The position numbers were made by a program, and so were the translations under genes. Below are positions 63,140 through 64,000 of a DNA stretch of 64,000 nt, in pieces (the first letter of the stretch is position 1; the number at the start of each line of letters is the position of its first letter). Source of the DNA: Zasmidium citrigriseum (taxonomy: Eukaryota; Ascomycota; Dothideomycetes; Mycosphaerellales; Mycosphaerellaceae); the NCBI GenBank assembly GCA_002786025.1, contig NHNW01000023.1:248001-312000 (forward strand), read 5' to 3'. The notes below the pieces were generated by a model. That model saw only the letters and a program-made list of their open reading frames with translations, was not told the origin of the DNA and did not search any database.

Positions 63140-64000
63140 TTACTTGTCGCTCTCCCAAAGCTTAGTATTGCCAGTCAACGATAGAATCAGTGATTGGTTC
63201 TTGATTCCAGCAATCTCGCAGGCTTGGTTTACCTCACGAATGTGCTTCTCCTTCTCCGCTCTCTTCTGTTGGTCTGGATGACAATACTCAGAAAACTCTG
63301 AAGTCAGGCCTTGCGTTTCTGAATACTTGAGCTCCAGAAACGATGGAAAGCAGCATGCGCAGGAGATTCTGATCCAGGAGATGTGCTTGACATTGTCGCG
63401 CGCAATGTTCTGGGCCCAGTTACTGAATGATTGTACTGCTTTCTCGATCTTGCCCGGTGTGTTGTGCATCTTTTCGAAGATGAAGTACATGCATGCGGTG
63501 GCGTACCAGATCGAGGATGCCTCTTTGCGGATCTGAGATGACGCGTGCAGTAGTGGAGGCCAGTGATCGACCTTTTTGACCTTGGTGGCATCGTCTTTGA
63601 AGAACACATTGAAGTTCTGGTCCTCATCACGAAGAACATCGTCGTAGATCCTGTTGCGAATCTCTGAAGGCAGGTCCAGAAATTTGAAAGGCGTCGCAAC
63701 ATCGATCACTTGGATGCGCCAGTCCTCGATCTCCGGAACGTAGCGGGACGATTCACAGCTAGCTGCAACGAGAGACCAATCTGGAGATCGACTCCAGACT
63801 GATTGGCACATCTGACCACGGATCAATGTGAAAGCGTTGGCTATGTCCGTCGATGAGAGCTCGTAGCAGTCGCCGTAGAGAAAGTCACAGTATCCGTGGT
63901 ACCGTAGTATAGCGTCCATACGATCTAGCCATTGGTCGAAGTCGCTGCCTTCGTACAGTAGACCAAGCCGTGTGATGTCCCCTGGTCTGGGAAGGGCGTT
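63140..64000 (-). CDS. Protein with 2EXR/F-box-like segment, 5' end beyond the window
   Basis: The minus-strand frame is open from the right edge (64000) to the stop at 63140, at least 286 residues. The ATG at 63919 is inside coding-like sequence, since the 27 upstream codons (including GLLYEGSDFDQWLDRM) fit the protein, so the gene is 5' truncated by the window. The middle segment FLDLPSEIRNRIYDDVLRDE is the start of the F-box-like/2EXR motif common in expanded fungal families. The N-terminal DFDQWLDRMDAILRYHGY recalls retroelement Gag N-termini, which is only a resemblance. Function unknown. Confidence 0.65.
   Translation of the reverse strand, partial: NALPRPGDITRLGLLYEGSDFDQWLDRMDAILRYHGYCDFLYGDCYELSSTDIANAFTLIRGQMCQSVWSRSPDWSLVAASCESSRYVPEIEDWRIQVIDVATPFKFLDLPSEIRNRIYDDVLRDEDQNFNVFFKDDATKVKKVDHWPPLLHASSQIRKEASSIWYATACMYFIFEKMHNTPGKIEKAVQSFSNWAQNIARDNVKHISWIRISCACCFPSFLELKYSETQGLTSEFSEYCHPDQQKRAEKEKHIREVNQACEIAGIKNQSLILSLTGNTKLWESDK

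Noticed and set aside
30000..64000. rRNA, tRNA clusters or bacterial-type operons
   Set aside because: No conserved RNA-gene sequence was seen, and genes carry spliceosomal introns and individual promoters.

Overview
The window reads as nuclear DNA of a filamentous ascomycete (Pezizomycotina, plausibly Dothideomycetes). The support is many 47-120 bp GT-AG introns, Zn2Cys6 regulators, a HET-domain gene, a non-reducing-type polyketide synthase, an unspecific-peroxygenase-like gene, and two tracts mutated almost only by C-to-T/G-to-A changes, the mark of repeat-induced point mutation (RIP). Exon borders were inferred by eye from splice consensus and reading-frame continuity. No database search was run.

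Layout. 1-5165: AT-saturated, RIP-mutated tandem array of roughly 110-135 bp units with a hairpin core; it abuts a 5'-truncated piece of a mechanosensitive (MscS/Msy-type) channel gene and a HET gene broken by one stop codon. 8.1-13.8 kb: transaldolase, Zn2Cys6 regulator and Gfo/Idh/MocA oxidoreductase, all + strand, each preceded by a CGGCCGGTG-type GC palindrome. 14.1-15.5 kb: a secreted Cys-rich protein. 15,899-20,605: a complete but RIP-killed Mutator-like (MULE) transposon with 45-bp perfect terminal inverted repeats and an 8-bp target duplication. 21.4-27.2 kb: divergent Dal5-type MFS permease and 5-oxoprolinase. 27.9-31.3 kb: a frameshifted medium-chain dehydrogenase and a monocarboxylate-type MFS carrier. 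31.4-34.6 kb: an unusually small polyketide synthase (KS-AT-ACP only). 35.6-44.1 kb: CitE-like lyase, D-2-hydroxyacid dehydrogenase, a PWWP chromatin protein, a 2.7-kb interval without a recognisable gene, and a CHIP-type U-box ligase. 44.7-46.9 kb: two small probably paralogous genes of unknown function.

The most interesting part is 47.5-61.1 kb, which looks like an undescribed acid-sugar catabolic cluster. In order: a bifunctional DHDPS/KDG-type aldolase fused to an aldo-keto reductase; a Zn2Cys6 regulator; a flavocytochrome b2-type L-2-hydroxyacid dehydrogenase; a four-carbon acid-sugar kinase (OtnK/DUF1537 family) fused to a second, unrelated aldo-keto reductase; a D-erythronate-dehydrogenase-like (DenD) enzyme; a cytosolic BNR/Asp-box (sialidase-fold) protein; and a sugar-type MFS transporter. 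The proposed logic is uptake, cleavage by the BNR enzyme, oxidation by DenD and the FMN enzyme, phosphorylation by the kinase, aldol cleavage, and reduction of released aldehydes by the two fused reductases. The two central divergent promoters each carry a CTCCG-N8/9-CGGAG inverted repeat, a plausible site for the cluster regulator. The substrate is not known from sequence.
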